Shown: positions 5,848 through 13,663, counted from the stretch's first letter. The stretch is 28,473 nucleotides of DNA from DASRVA01 sp050732935 (GCA_050732935.1 JBOHRW010000164.1:1-28473); one strand, 5' to 3'. Program-made: numbers and translations. The notes: generated by a model from the sequence alone, not told the origin.

Positions 5848-7290
5848 ATGGTCTGTCTCGGCCTGCCCGGCGCGTGCGCGCTGTCCTCGGCCCGCGGGGC
5901 CGGTGGAGAGATCGTCGTCGAGACCCTCGATCGGCTTCTCTCGGATCCCAGCCTCCGACACTCGGGCACCGCTCTGCTCGTGGTGTCGCTGGATCGCGGC
6001 GACACCCTCTACGCGCGCGAGGCGAATCGCCTGTACACTCCGGCGTCCAACCTGAAGCTCTTCACCGCCGCGTCGGCGCTTCACTATCTGGGCCCCGACC
6101 ATCGTTTCGTCACCACCCTCGCGTCGGACGCGCGCATCACGGGCGACACCTTGCGAGGCGATCTCTATCTCGTGGGGCGTGGCGACCCCGACCTGGTCAC
6201 GGAGGACCTCGCCGCGCTCGCCGACAGCCTCGCCGCGGGTGGTGTTCGCGCGGTCGACGGACGGATCCTGCCGGTGGCGGATTACTTCGCCGGGAAGACC
6301 TGGGGATCGGGATGGATGTGGGACGACGGCCCCTACTGGTACTGGCCCTACAGCAGCGCCCTCACACTGAACGACAACGCGGTCACGGTGCGCGTCGAGC
6401 CGGGCGCGACCGTCGGCGAGTCGGTCCGGGTGGCGCTGGATCCGCCGACCGCCTACATGCAGATGCGAATCAGCGCGCGCACCGGACCGCCCGGCGGGAA
6501 GTCGACGCTGACGGTCGAACGTCACTGGACGCCCAAGGAAAACGTGATCGACGTGCGAGGGACTCTGGCGATCGGGAGCGATCCGGTGATCGAGGTCCGG
6601 ACCGTCGAGGATCCGGCCCTCTATGCGACGACCGTCCTGGCGGAGCTTCTCGCGCGACGCGGAGTGGCCATGCTCGGATCGGCGCGTCCGCCTCTGACGG
6701 CGAGCCGTCCATCGCACCCCGACGTCCTCCATACGATCGCCCGCCATCGCAGCGATTCCCTCGCCGTGAGCGTACGCAACTTCCTCAAGATCAGCGATAA
6801 CCTGACGGGGGAGCAGCTGGTGAAGGTGATCGGCGCCGAGGTGGCGGGGCCGCCCGGAGACTACGAGACCGGCCTTGCGGCCGAGCGGCGCTTCCTGGCG
6901 AGCGAGGTGGGGATCGACACGACTGCCATGGTGCTGGCAGACGGCTCCGGGGTCTCGCGTTACAACCTCGTCACCGCCCGACAGATCGTGGATCTGCTCG
7001 CGTACGTCGCCCGACGCGAAGATCTCGCGCCTTCATTCTTCAGCGCGCTTCCGATCGCCGGGATAGACGGCACCCTCGAGGAGCGCATGCGTGGGACCGC
7101 CGCGGAGCGCAACGCGCGCGCGAAGACGGGTTCTCTGTCCGGAGTCTCCGCACTCTCCGGCTACGTCATGTCGACCGGCGGAGAGCGGCTGGTCTTCAGC
7201 ATGGTGATGGAGTTCTTTCCCGGACCGACCGGACCGCGGCGGGCGGTTCAGGATTCGATCGTCGCGGCGCTCGCGCGGTTCCGCAGATAG
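5848..7290 (+). CDS. dacB: D-alanyl-D-alanine carboxypeptidase/endopeptidase (PBP4 type, peptidase S13)
   Basis: A 480-residue periplasmic penicillin-binding protein that trims or cleaves peptidoglycan peptide bridges. All three active-site motifs are seen: SNLK (Ser67, Lys70, in TPASNLKLFTAAS), SDN (316-318) and KTG (426-428). DGSG (365-368) also fits the family. The large insertion between the first two motifs is typical of the S13 class. Start choice is uncertain. The ATG at 5848 gives a short signal peptide (MVCLGLPGAC...). A TTG at 5830 would add RAFVV and make a better one, but would start inside the hairpin loop at 5818-5841. The reading frame stays open far upstream through the lysine-repeat gene, which is not meaningful. 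It converges with the beta-propeller gene, 46 bases apart. Confidence 0.92.
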   Translation: MVCLGLPGACALSSARGAGGEIVVETLDRLLSDPSLRHSGTALLVVSLDRGDTLYAREANRLYTPASNLKLFTAASALHYLGPDHRFVTTLASDARITGDTLRGDLYLVGRGDPDLVTEDLAALADSLAAGGVRAVDGRILPVADYFAGKTWGSGWMWDDGPYWYWPYSSALTLNDNAVTVRVEPGATVGESVRVALDPPTAYMQMRISARTGPPGGKSTLTVERHWTPKENVIDVRGTLAIGSDPVIEVRTVEDPALYATTVLAELLARRGVAMLGSARPPLTASRPSHPDVLHTIARHRSDSLAVSVRNFLKISDNLTGEQLVKVIGAEVAGPPGDYETGLAAERRFLASEVGIDTTAMVLADGSGVSRYNLVTARQIVDLLAYVARREDLAPSFFSALPIAGIDGTLEERMRGTAAERNARAKTGSLSGVSALSGYVMSTGGERLVFSMVMEFFPGPTGPRRAVQDSIVAALARFRR

Positions 7291-7336
7291 CCGCCGGGTC
7301 CGTTGCAACGCCGGGACGAACCGAGCTCCAACGCGA

Positions 7337-8464
7337 TCAGTCGAAGTGCGACGGCGGCAGCGCCACCGCGCCGGCCCCGGTAGCCTGCAGCCCGACCGGG
7401 ATCGATCGGATCGTCTCGAGCGTCTCCGGATCGATCACGTCGATCGCGCCCGGTACGACGGCATGGCTCTCCATCGACAGAAAGACGGTGCCATCCGGGC
7501 CGAACGTAAACGTGTGCGGATGCGTGGCGCTGGAGGGCTTGGTGGCGATGACGCTCTCGCTGGCCAGATCGATCACCGAGAACGACTGGCTGTCGCGGTT
7601 CGGGACGTACAGCCTCTCGCCGCTCGGATCCACCTTGATGAGGTAGGGACCGTCGCCCACCGGAATGGCATTGGTGAAGGTGCCGAACCGGTTGGTCGGC
7701 ATGACCCGGATCTCGGCTTGTTTGTGGCACGCCACGTAGAGCTCGCTGTCGTCCTTCGAGAGCGCCAGCCCGGCCGGGTAGCACACTTTATCTTCGGCCC
7801 GGTCCTGCTCGGTCAGCGTGCTGGTCGAGTCGACGACCGAGAGCGTTGACAGGCTGATCTTCTTCAGCACGTTGTCCCGGGTGCAGGAGACGTACACCGT
7901 AGATCCGTCATTGGAGGCGACCAGCCCGTGGGGTTTCGTGCAGACGGGAATCTGCTTGACCTCCGTCATAGTCGGCGCGTGCACGACCGAGACGGTGTCG
8001 GTCTGAGGGTCGCCGTGCAGGTTGTAGTTGGCGACGAAGAGCCACATGCCATCCGGCGTGATCGCCGTCGTGGCCGGGAATAGGCCGACGTTCGTGCGCG
8101 CGACCAGGCTGTCGTTCGCGGTCGTCATCTTCCAGATCGATCCGTACGGCCAGCCGTGGGCGATGGAGAGGTAGTAGTGCTCCCCGTCGGGCGCGAGGGT
8201 CAGCGCGTGGACGCCCTCGATGTCCTCGGTCGAGACGCCGACGGGAATCTTCTTGACGACCTCGCCCGCCGCGGGGTCGACGATCGCGACGGCGTCCTCC
8301 GACTCCAGCCCGACGAAGAGGACATAGCCGGACGGCCCAGCGGAGGTGGTTCCGGCGGTGGGGTTCGGCTCGGCCGGCGCGGACGGCTCCTGGGCCATCG
8401 CTCCCACGTTCGGCCCGGCGAGGCAGGCTGAGGCCGCCAGGACGATCATCGACATGCGTGCCAT
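7337..8464 (-). CDS. Secreted YVTN/YncE-type beta-propeller protein
   Basis: A 375-residue exported protein with a signal peptide (MARMSMIVLAASACLAG..., probable cleavage at AMA-QE near 25). The mature part is built of repeats of about 45 residues, each with a strand such as YVLFVGLESEDAVAIVDPA or LYVPNRDSQSFSVIDLASE. The pattern of an asparagine or aspartate loop followed by V.V.D is typical of YVTN/YncE seven-bladed propellers. The Cys residues in IPVCTKPHG, YVSCTRD, DKVCYPAG and YVACHKQ sit in corresponding blade positions. These proteins act as binding scaffolds or, in some cases, as metal- or heme-associated redox proteins; no active site is recognisable. GGAGGAAC upstream of the ATG supports the start. 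Confidence 0.85.
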   Translation of the reverse strand: MARMSMIVLAASACLAGPNVGAMAQEPSAPAEPNPTAGTTSAGPSGYVLFVGLESEDAVAIVDPAAGEVVKKIPVGVSTEDIEGVHALTLAPDGEHYYLSIAHGWPYGSIWKMTTANDSLVARTNVGLFPATTAITPDGMWLFVANYNLHGDPQTDTVSVVHAPTMTEVKQIPVCTKPHGLVASNDGSTVYVSCTRDNVLKKISLSTLSVVDSTSTLTEQDRAEDKVCYPAGLALSKDDSELYVACHKQAEIRVMPTNRFGTFTNAIPVGDGPYLIKVDPSGERLYVPNRDSQSFSVIDLASESVIATKPSSATHPHTFTFGPDGTVFLSMESHAVVPGAIDVIDPETLETIRSIPVGLQATGAGAVALPPSHFD

Positions 8465-8558
8465 GAAGTTCCTCCAAGTCGAAGCGGATACGCCGGGCCA
8501 TGGCCGCGGCGGGGATGGTCGGACAGCTAGCCGACATCGGGATCGGCGTGCCTTTCTA

Positions 8559-9239
8559 CTACCATTGTATCCTACGCCGGGTTTCGCGGCACCCGCAGGC
8601 CCCGGGCGCGGGCGAGCGGATGGCGACCCCTATCCTCCCCTGGATCTCGGCCCGGCTGGCGCGTCCCCGACCCCCGCAGTCCGGGCCGCGCGATCCCTGA
8701 CGGCGGAGCTCCGCGACGAGCATGGGATACGGGTTGATCGGGCCGTCGCGGGTGTAGATGGCGTAGTGGAGATGGGGCGCGTCGGGCGGCGCGTTGCCGG
8801 ATGTGCCGACGAATCCGATCACCTCGCCCGCCTCGACCCAGTCGCCCTCGCCCTGCCCGCCGTACTGCTGGAGGTGGGCGTAGTAGTGACGCCACCCGCC
8901 AGGACCCTGGATCGTCACGGTTCGACCGCCCAGGGGATTGTTTCCCCGCCGCGCCAAGATGCCGCGAGTCGCGGCGCGGACGGGTGTCCTCCGCGCGGCG
9001 AAGATGTCGATCCCCTGATGCCGTCTCTCCCCACTGCGCGGGTCACCCCATGTGTCGGCCAGGTCGCCGGGCTCGACGCCGTCCACCGGGACCGGAAGCG
9101 GCGCCGGGGGCTCGGCGGCCAGAAGCCGCACCTGCCGGACCGTCTGACGGACGAAGGGATGGATAACGAGTCCCAGGGCCAGAAGAAGGACCCCCCAGAT
9201 CACCCCGGCGGTGATGCGGCGTGGGTCCGGTGGGCTCAT
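8559..9239 (-). CDS. M23-family metallopeptidase, membrane-anchored
   Basis: A 226-residue peptidoglycan-peptidase-type protein. One N-terminal transmembrane helix (residues 11-27) places the catalytic domain outside the inner membrane. The zinc site is complete: His74 and Asp78 in RRHQGIDIF, His122 in YYAHL and His156/His158 in PHLHYA, so it should be an active LytM/M23 endopeptidase cutting peptide cross-links. About 50 residues of basic, Cys-containing tail follow the domain (RRQGSRGPDCGG onward) and look unstructured. The ATG at 9239 was chosen because it sits directly before the membrane helix and 37 bases past the lysA stop. A longer version would overlap lysA. It is probably co-transcribed with lysA. 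Confidence 0.9.
   Translation of the reverse strand: MSPPDPRRITAGVIWGVLLLALGLVIHPFVRQTVRQVRLLAAEPPAPLPVPVDGVEPGDLADTWGDPRSGERRHQGIDIFAARRTPVRAATRGILARRGNNPLGGRTVTIQGPGGWRHYYAHLQQYGGQGEGDWVEAGEVIGFVGTSGNAPPDAPHLHYAIYTRDGPINPYPMLVAELRRQGSRGPDCGGRGRASRAEIQGRIGVAIRSPAPGACGCRETRRRIQW
8564..8569 (-). promoter_or_regulatory. Possible -10 element for the beta-propeller gene
   Basis: TACAAT on the minus strand (five of six consensus) lies about 100 bases before the propeller start and inside the last codons of the M23 peptidase gene. The -35 is poor. It would separate the propeller gene from the lysA transcript. Confidence 0.35.
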
Positions 9240-9276
9240 GTCGGGTGGGAACCTGACGGCGGGCCCGGGGCGCGGC

Positions 9277-10527
9277 TCAGAGCGCTTCGCGCTCGACCGC
9301 CAGCACATCGTCGACGGTCTCGCGGCGGCGGATCGTCTCCACCCGACCGTCTTCGGTGATCCACACTTCGGCGGCGCGCGGGTGCGTGTTGTAGTGACTG
9401 GCCATCGCCATCCCGTAGGCGCCTGTGTCGAGGACGGCCAGCAGGTCGCCGGGCTCGAGCGGCGGCAGGGGACGCTCGCGCCCCAGGAAGTCGCTCGACT
9501 CGCAGATCGGTCCGGCGATGTCCGTAGGTCGGCTCCCGTCCCGCTCCCTCAAGGGCCAGATCCGGTGCCTGGCTTCGTACAGGGCTGGACGAACGAGATC
9601 GTTCATCCCGGCGTCCACCACCACGAGCGCCCGCCCGTTTCGCTCCTTCCGATAAAGGACCCGCGTCAGGAGGCAGCCGGCCGGTCCGACCAGGTAGCGG
9701 CCGAGCTCGAGCAGGAGCTCCGCACCGAAATCCCGCACGCCGGGCAGAATCGCGCCGGCATAGTCCTCGGCAGACGGCACCGGGCCGCCGTCGTAGGAGA
9801 TCCCGAAGCCACCCCCGGCGTTGATCCACTGGACGGGGGCGCCGGCCGAACGCGCGGTCCGTCCGCAGTCGAGCAGGACCCGGAGCCCTGCCCGATAGGG
9901 CTCGGGATCGGTGATCTGGCTCCCGATGTGCATATGGAGCCCGACCAGATCCACGTGCGGGTCGGCGGCGAGCCACTCGATCAACGGCTCGAACTCCTCG
10001 ATGGCGATACCGAACTTGTCGACCTTACGGCCGGTCGTGATGTGGCGATGCGTGCGCGCATCCACGTCGGGGTTGAGACGCAGGCTGACCGGCGTACGAT
10101 GAGCGTGGTCACGGGCGAGCTCCGCCACGCGCCGGGCCTCCTCGACGGACTCGAGATTGATCATCCAGAGTCCCCCGTCGACGGCCCGCGACAGCTCCTC
10201 GGATGTCTTGCCCACGCCGGCGAATACGACCTCGGAGTGAGGGACCCCGACCGCCTCCAGCCGCTCGAGCTCGCCCCCGGAAACCACGTCGAAGCCGACC
10301 TCGCGCTGCGCCAGCCACTTCAGCAGGCGCAGGTTGGAGTTCGCCTTGACGGAGTAGCACAGACGCGTCGGATGCTCGCGGAAGGCATCCCGCACCCCGG
10401 AGATCCGCTCGCCGATGGTGGACCGATGGTATACGTAAAGCGGTGTGCCGTGGCGGTCGGCCAGGTCGGCGAGCGACACCCCGCCGGCGGCGAGATCACC
10501 CTCGCGATAGCTCCAGGGAGAGGACAC
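9277..10527 (-). CDS. lysA: Diaminopimelate decarboxylase
   Basis: A 416-residue PLP enzyme that decarboxylates meso-diaminopimelate to L-lysine, the last step of lysine synthesis. PLP is held by Lys61 in CYSVKANSN. Further family motifs are HMHIGSQ (198-204), NAGGGFG (236-242), DAGMNDLVRPALY (305-317), CESSDF (342-347, with the Cys that completes the neighbouring active site) and GAYGMAMASHYN (369-380). The usual EPGR motif reads ELGR (274-277), a Pro-to-Leu change beside a phosphate-binding residue. The start is GTG at 10527, with a -10-like TAACTT only 9 bases upstream, implying a very short or absent leader. It is divergent from an unrecognised exported-protein gene. Confidence 0.95.
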   Translation of the reverse strand: MSSPWSYREGDLAAGGVSLADLADRHGTPLYVYHRSTIGERISGVRDAFREHPTRLCYSVKANSNLRLLKWLAQREVGFDVVSGGELERLEAVGVPHSEVVFAGVGKTSEELSRAVDGGLWMINLESVEEARRVAELARDHAHRTPVSLRLNPDVDARTHRHITTGRKVDKFGIAIEEFEPLIEWLAADPHVDLVGLHMHIGSQITDPEPYRAGLRVLLDCGRTARSAGAPVQWINAGGGFGISYDGGPVPSAEDYAGAILPGVRDFGAELLLELGRYLVGPAGCLLTRVLYRKERNGRALVVVDAGMNDLVRPALYEARHRIWPLRERDGSRPTDIAGPICESSDFLGRERPLPPLEPGDLLAVLDTGAYGMAMASHYNTHPRAAEVWITEDGRVETIRRRETVDDVLAVEREAL

Positions 10528-10536
10528 GGGGCGCCC

Positions 10537-10564
10537 AAGTTACGGCCGTCGCCGGTCGGAGCAA
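10537..10564 (-). promoter_or_regulatory. Putative lysA promoter, near-leaderless
   Basis: On the minus strand TTGCTC (10564-10559), a 16-base spacer and TAACTT (10542-10537) end 9 bases before the GTG start. The predicted transcript would begin within a few bases of the start codon, and no ribosome site is visible. Confidence 0.4.
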
Positions 10565-10585
10565 TGACCTTCGGAAACCCGCCTG

Positions 10586-10615
10586 TTGCCCCCGGCCGCC
10601 GCCCCCACCTAGATT
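10586..10615 (+). promoter_or_regulatory. Putative promoter of the exported protein at 10626, near-leaderless
   Basis: TTGCCC (10586-10591), an 18-base spacer and TAGATT (10610-10615) precede the ATG by only 10 bases. No ribosome site is seen, so the mRNA would have a leader of a few bases. It is divergent from the lysA promoter. Confidence 0.42.
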
Positions 10616-10625
10616 GAATCGTCAC

Positions 10626-11531
10626 ATGCGGTACAGGATCCCCTACGCCAGGCCCGGCCGGGTCCGTGCGCCCGGTCTGCTCCTGTTCTGCCTGCCTCTC
10701 GTGGCTCTGGCCACACCGGCCGCGGCGCAGAACGTGCGAGCCGTGACGCCGGCCGCCGAGACGCTGCTCGTCCGGCAGGCCGCCTTCGCGCTGTGGTGGC
10801 CTCATTACGAGCGCCTGATGCGGGAGTTCATCCACAACACGCCGGACGACGCCGGGAGGATCGCGCTTCCCGAGCCCACCCCGGACGACTTCTTCCGCGA
10901 AATCATCATCCTCGGCCGGATCCTGAACCCGGCGGTGGGTGACGTCTCGCTCTACAGCGTCACCACCGAGGGCGACCTGTATCAGGGGCTGTTCGTGATG
11001 ACCGAGAACGACCGCGCCTGGCCACTCGTCAACCGGATGGAGCCGGGCTCGTTCAATCACGTCATGAATCGCGGCTACGTCGACGCCCTCAACGCGCTCC
11101 TGGATCGCGAACGCGTCGAGCCGACCTCGGCGGACGAGGCGCTCCGGCTGGCCCGCTTCGTCATCGAGGCGTTCTACAACTTCGACTACCGCTACACGTC
11201 CTCGAGCGTGGATTCGATCACGTTCGCCGAGCTGAACGTCGTCCGCGTGCTCAACTCGATCGACGAGATCCCGCAGGGACTGCGACGCTTCGACGCCGAG
11301 GAGGGGGATGCTCTCCTGTACGGAAAGATCCCCGACACCGTGCGCGGCACGGTGACCCCGCCCCGCGTCCAGCGGGCCGGGATCGACGACTACAGGGTCA
11401 GCTTCTACACATGGCACCCGCAGACCGGGGAGCTGAAGCGCTGGGAGATCCGGTTGACCGACGGCCAGTTCGTCTCGCTCGTGGACCAGACCGTCGAAAA
11501 GTGGGCCTCGTTCACCGTCCAGGACTTCTAG
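10626..11531 (+). CDS. Exported protein of unknown function
   Basis: A 301-residue protein I do not recognise. The signal peptide has a basic start (MRYRIPYARPGRVR), a hydrophobic core (APGLLLFCLPLVALATPA) and a likely cleavage at AAA-QN near residue 35. The mature protein is mixed helix/strand, with no lipobox or further membrane segments. Aromatic-rich stretches (FALWWPHYERLMREF, FVIEAFYNFDYRYTSSS) and a C-terminal segment with YTWHPQTGELKRWEI suggest a compact periplasmic domain. No catalytic motif is evident. The start is the ATG after the TAGATT element. The next gene begins inside its last 31 bases, so the two are translationally linked. Confidence 0.8.
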   Translation: MRYRIPYARPGRVRAPGLLLFCLPLVALATPAAAQNVRAVTPAAETLLVRQAAFALWWPHYERLMREFIHNTPDDAGRIALPEPTPDDFFREIIILGRILNPAVGDVSLYSVTTEGDLYQGLFVMTENDRAWPLVNRMEPGSFNHVMNRGYVDALNALLDRERVEPTSADEALRLARFVIEAFYNFDYRYTSSSVDSITFAELNVVRVLNSIDEIPQGLRRFDAEEGDALLYGKIPDTVRGTVTPPRVQRAGIDDYRVSFYTWHPQTGELKRWEIRLTDGQFVSLVDQTVEKWASFTVQDF

Positions 11532-12001
11532 GCCCGGGTCTGCTCGTCGTCCTTGTGCCGGCCTTCCTGACGGCCTGCAACCGGGACCGTGGCGGGTCCG
11601 CGACCGAGGAAACGGCGGCACCACCCCCGCCGAGCGTCGCGGCGGTGAACCCCGACACGATCCCGCCCCCCTCCGCGAACGGCGAGCCGATGCCCGCCGC
11701 CGTGACTGCGGCGGGTATCCCTCCGTACCCCGGCGCCACCGTCTGGATGCTCAGCCGGGCCCCCGCCTCCGCCTTCCGCGTCCAGGCCTTCACGCCCGAT
11801 CCATGGGACCGCGTGGCGGCCTTTTACGAGGAGAGTCTCCCCGGGTGGCGGATGGTCCGCACGAAGGATGCGGTCGTATTCCAGAAGGAGCCCGACCAGG
11901 CGGCGATCATGATCTCCCCGTGGAATTACGGGGTGCTGCCGGCGAGCGCGCCGGAGGCTCTGAGGGAAGCACGGACGTCGATCGGCACCTCGTGGCGGTA
12001 G
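11501..12001 (+). CDS. Small lipoprotein of unknown function
   Basis: A 166-residue lipoprotein. From the GTG at 11501 the signal peptide reads MGLVHRPGLLGPGLLVVLVP, then AFLTAC, a clean lipobox with Cys26. A Pro/Ala-rich linker follows, then a compact domain beginning IPPYPGATVWMLSR. That domain has PDPWDRVAAFYEESLPGWR and ends VFQKEPDQAAIMISPWNYG. This P-G-A-T plus A-x-F-Y-x-x-x-L-P-G-W pattern is shared by many small proteins of unknown role that tolerate low-similarity searches. The start overlaps the preceding gene by 31 bases. A CTG further in is possible. A hairpin follows directly after the stop. Confidence 0.75.
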   Translation: MGLVHRPGLLGPGLLVVLVPAFLTACNRDRGGSATEETAAPPPPSVAAVNPDTIPPPSANGEPMPAAVTAAGIPPYPGATVWMLSRAPASAFRVQAFTPDPWDRVAAFYEESLPGWRMVRTKDAVVFQKEPDQAAIMISPWNYGVLPASAPEALREARTSIGTSWR

Positions 12002-12008
12002 GCGGGGA

Positions 12009-12030
12009 CTGAAGACGACCCCGTCTTCAG
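12009..12030. terminator. Hairpin between convergent genes
   Basis: A perfect 9-base inverted repeat, CTGAAGACG / CGTCTTCAG, with an ACCC loop lies 7 bases after one stop and 20 bases from the facing stop. No T-run follows in either direction, so it may act as a weak bidirectional terminator or an mRNA 3'-end stabiliser. Confidence 0.5.
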
Positions 12031-12050
12031 CGCCGTCTCACCCACATCCA

Positions 12051-12479
12051 CTAGCCGGACAGATCGATCAGGGGAAGGTTGAAGGCCTCCTCGAAGCGGC
12101 GTTCGACCGGCGCGTCGAAGGGTGTGAGCGTGATCTCGCAGGTGACCGCGACGACGCCCCCGACCAGGTGCCCGGCCCGCACGTGGCAGGAACGGTCGGA
12201 TGCCACGAGATGGGCGTGGACGCGAGGCGCGCCCTCGTAGCGGGTAACGTTGCCGATCAGGCTGGCGATCTCCCAGACCCCTTCCAGGGTCGATTCCCGG
12301 TAGCGGGTCTCGTAACGGTCGAACCAGGCCAGCCGGAGTTGCTCGACGGCCCCCAGGCCGACGAAGGAGGCGCTCTCGATGGCCGCGTCGCGAGCCGCTT
12401 CGCGAATCTCCTCCAGTACCTCGCTACCACGCGACAGGACGATCAGCAAGTTCGCTCCCCGCCGCGCCCAGGCGCTCAC
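12051..12479 (-). CDS. PPC (DUF296) domain protein
   Basis: A 142-residue protein made almost entirely of one PPC domain (plants and prokaryotes conserved). Diagnostic parts are ASFVGLGAVEQLRLAWFD, then SLIGNVTRYEGAPRVHAHLV and VRAGHLVGGVVAVTCEI, which include the conserved G-N, HAHL and GHL residues. In bacteria these proteins form trimers. Some are described as DNA-binding by analogy with plant AT-hook proteins, but the stand-alone bacterial role is not settled. Start: a GTG at 12479 overlaps the TGA of the SH3-repeat gene as GTGA, so translation is coupled. Longer frames in this register lie inside the upstream gene and are not coding. Confidence 0.85.
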   Translation of the reverse strand: MSAWARRGANLLIVLSRGSEVLEEIREAARDAAIESASFVGLGAVEQLRLAWFDRYETRYRESTLEGVWEIASLIGNVTRYEGAPRVHAHLVASDRSCHVRAGHLVGGVVAVTCEITLTPFDAPVERRFEEAFNLPLIDLSG

Positions 12480-13528
12480 GGCAGGAGCCTCGCGACCTCC
12501 AGCACGGGGTTGCCGGTGAGCTCGCTCTTGCCGGTCCGGATCTTTCCCTCGACGCGGATCGTCTCGAAGGGGGAGAGGCCGCGGAACTCGTCGAGCAGCC
12601 CCGGCGGGACGACGAGATACACGTAGGCGGTCCGATCCGGAACTCGCGCCAGGCCGAACCACTCCCCGGCCTCGAACTCGGAGCGCCACTCCTCCGCCCT
12701 CTGGAGCGCCACGTGCTCCAGCGTCCACTGGACGCGGCGGCCGGTAAACCGGTCGGGTGCGAGCGCGACCGCCTCGGGCCCCGACGCCGTCGACCCGTCG
12801 GTGCGCACCGCTTCGCTGGGGACCCAGCCCTCGACCTGAACGCGCGTCCAGGCGCCCCGACGCTCCACTGCCCGCAGCACGGTACCGGAGGGCACCCGCG
12901 TCAGGATCGCTCCGCCGGGAGCGGTGCGGAGGTCGATCTCCTCCTCCACGCGGCTCGCCGTCCCACGCTCACTCGACGGCGTCGAGGATGACGGGGTGGT
13001 GGGCTCGGCGGCGGCTCCGGTCCGCGTCCTCTCGTCGGAGGCGCCTGCCCACCCTTCGCGCTCGCCCGCGGCGGTGCTCCCTTCCGGGTCGGCCGCGCTC
13101 GAACGGACGGCTGCATCGGGGAGCCAGCCGATCATCTCGACCTCGAACCATTTCCCGTCCTCGCCCACGCGGCGGACCTTCACGCCACGCTCGAGCGTGC
13201 CCAGGATCCGACCGTTGGGCTCGGCCCTCAGGTTCTCGCGGACCGGCGTGACGCGCCAGCTGTCGCCCGACCTCTCGAGAGAGGGGCGCCACATCCAGCC
13301 GTGCACGCCGACGCGCGTCCAGTCGCTCCGGCCACCGAGACGCTCGAGCGCGGTGCCGCGGTTCAGGTGGCCGAGCAGCCGCCCCGTCGCGCTCCATTTG
13401 AGGACGGTCTCCTCCACCACCACCTCGAGGCGCTCCGAGGGGTCCGCCCCATCCTTCGCCATGCCCGCGGCCGTGACGCACGCGAGGGCGAGGATCGAGG
13501 GCGCAAGAATGCGAGAGCGAGCCTTCAT
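12476..13528 (-). CDS. Secreted SH3b-repeat protein
   Basis: A 350-residue exported protein. The signal peptide is MKARSRILAPSILALACVTA with cleavage near AAG/GMA. Three bacterial SH3-like repeats follow (about 35-80, 95-140 and 200-245), each with the pattern LRA/TxPxGxILxxLxxGxxxxxx...WxxVxxxGWxxxxAV. The first repeat reads ETVLKWSATGRLLGHL. A Ser/Thr/Gly-rich linker separates repeats two and three. The C-terminal part (FRGLSPFETIRVEGKIRTG, then ELTGNPVLEVARLL) looks like an OB-type small barrel. Such proteins usually bind cell-wall peptides or act as periplasmic scaffolds. The ATG at 13528 was chosen because it starts a normal signal peptide. The PPC-domain gene is coupled downstream. Confidence 0.82.
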   Translation of the reverse strand: MKARSRILAPSILALACVTAAGMAKDGADPSERLEVVVEETVLKWSATGRLLGHLNRGTALERLGGRSDWTRVGVHGWMWRPSLERSGDSWRVTPVRENLRAEPNGRILGTLERGVKVRRVGEDGKWFEVEMIGWLPDAAVRSSAADPEGSTAAGEREGWAGASDERTRTGAAAEPTTPSSSTPSSERGTASRVEEEIDLRTAPGGAILTRVPSGTVLRAVERRGAWTRVQVEGWVPSEAVRTDGSTASGPEAVALAPDRFTGRRVQWTLEHVALQRAEEWRSEFEAGEWFGLARVPDRTAYVYLVVPPGLLDEFRGLSPFETIRVEGKIRTGKSELTGNPVLEVARLLP

Positions 13529-13598
13529 CGCCTGGTTCCGTCGCTGGGCGGATGGGGTTCCGAGGGGGCCCATCAAGGTTTCGCGCCTGGCCGGAGTT

Positions 13599-13604
13599 TG
13601 TCAA
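13599..13604 (-). promoter_or_regulatory. -35 element of the SH3-repeat gene
   Basis: A consensus TTGACA on the minus strand, with a weak -10 (AAACCT) 17 bases on, lies about 75 bases before the start codon and next to the palindrome at 13612-13656. Confidence 0.35.
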
Positions 13605-13611
13605 GCCGGCT

Positions 13612-13656
13612 CACTACATGGTAGTGGGTCAGTTTGTGACCCACTACCCACTACAT
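13612..13656. promoter_or_regulatory. Large palindrome, probable operator in the trmL/SH3-gene divergent region
   Basis: A perfect 12-base inverted repeat, GGTAGTGGGTCA (13620-13631) and TGACCCACTACC (13637-13648), has a 5-base loop GTTTG. It is flanked by direct copies of CACTACAT (13612-13619 and 13649-13656), and the left copy also forms CACTAC-ATG-GTAGTG with the arm. It sits upstream of, and touches, the -10 of trmL and lies just outside the -35 of the divergent gene. A dimeric repressor site fits best; a hairpin or a remnant of a mobile-element end is the alternative. Confidence 0.6.
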
Positions 13657-13657
13657 T
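13652..13657 (+). promoter_or_regulatory. -10 element of trmL giving a leaderless mRNA
   Basis: TACATT ends 6 bases before the trmL ATG, so the predicted first transcribed base is the A of the start codon. No ribosome site is visible. The -35 region falls within the palindrome. Confidence 0.42.
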
Positions 13658-13663
13658 CGCACC

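Noticed and set aside
9211..10617. A 468-residue plus-strand frame opposite lysA
   Set aside because: It mirrors lysA codons, has no domain or ribosome site, and crosses both lysA control regions.
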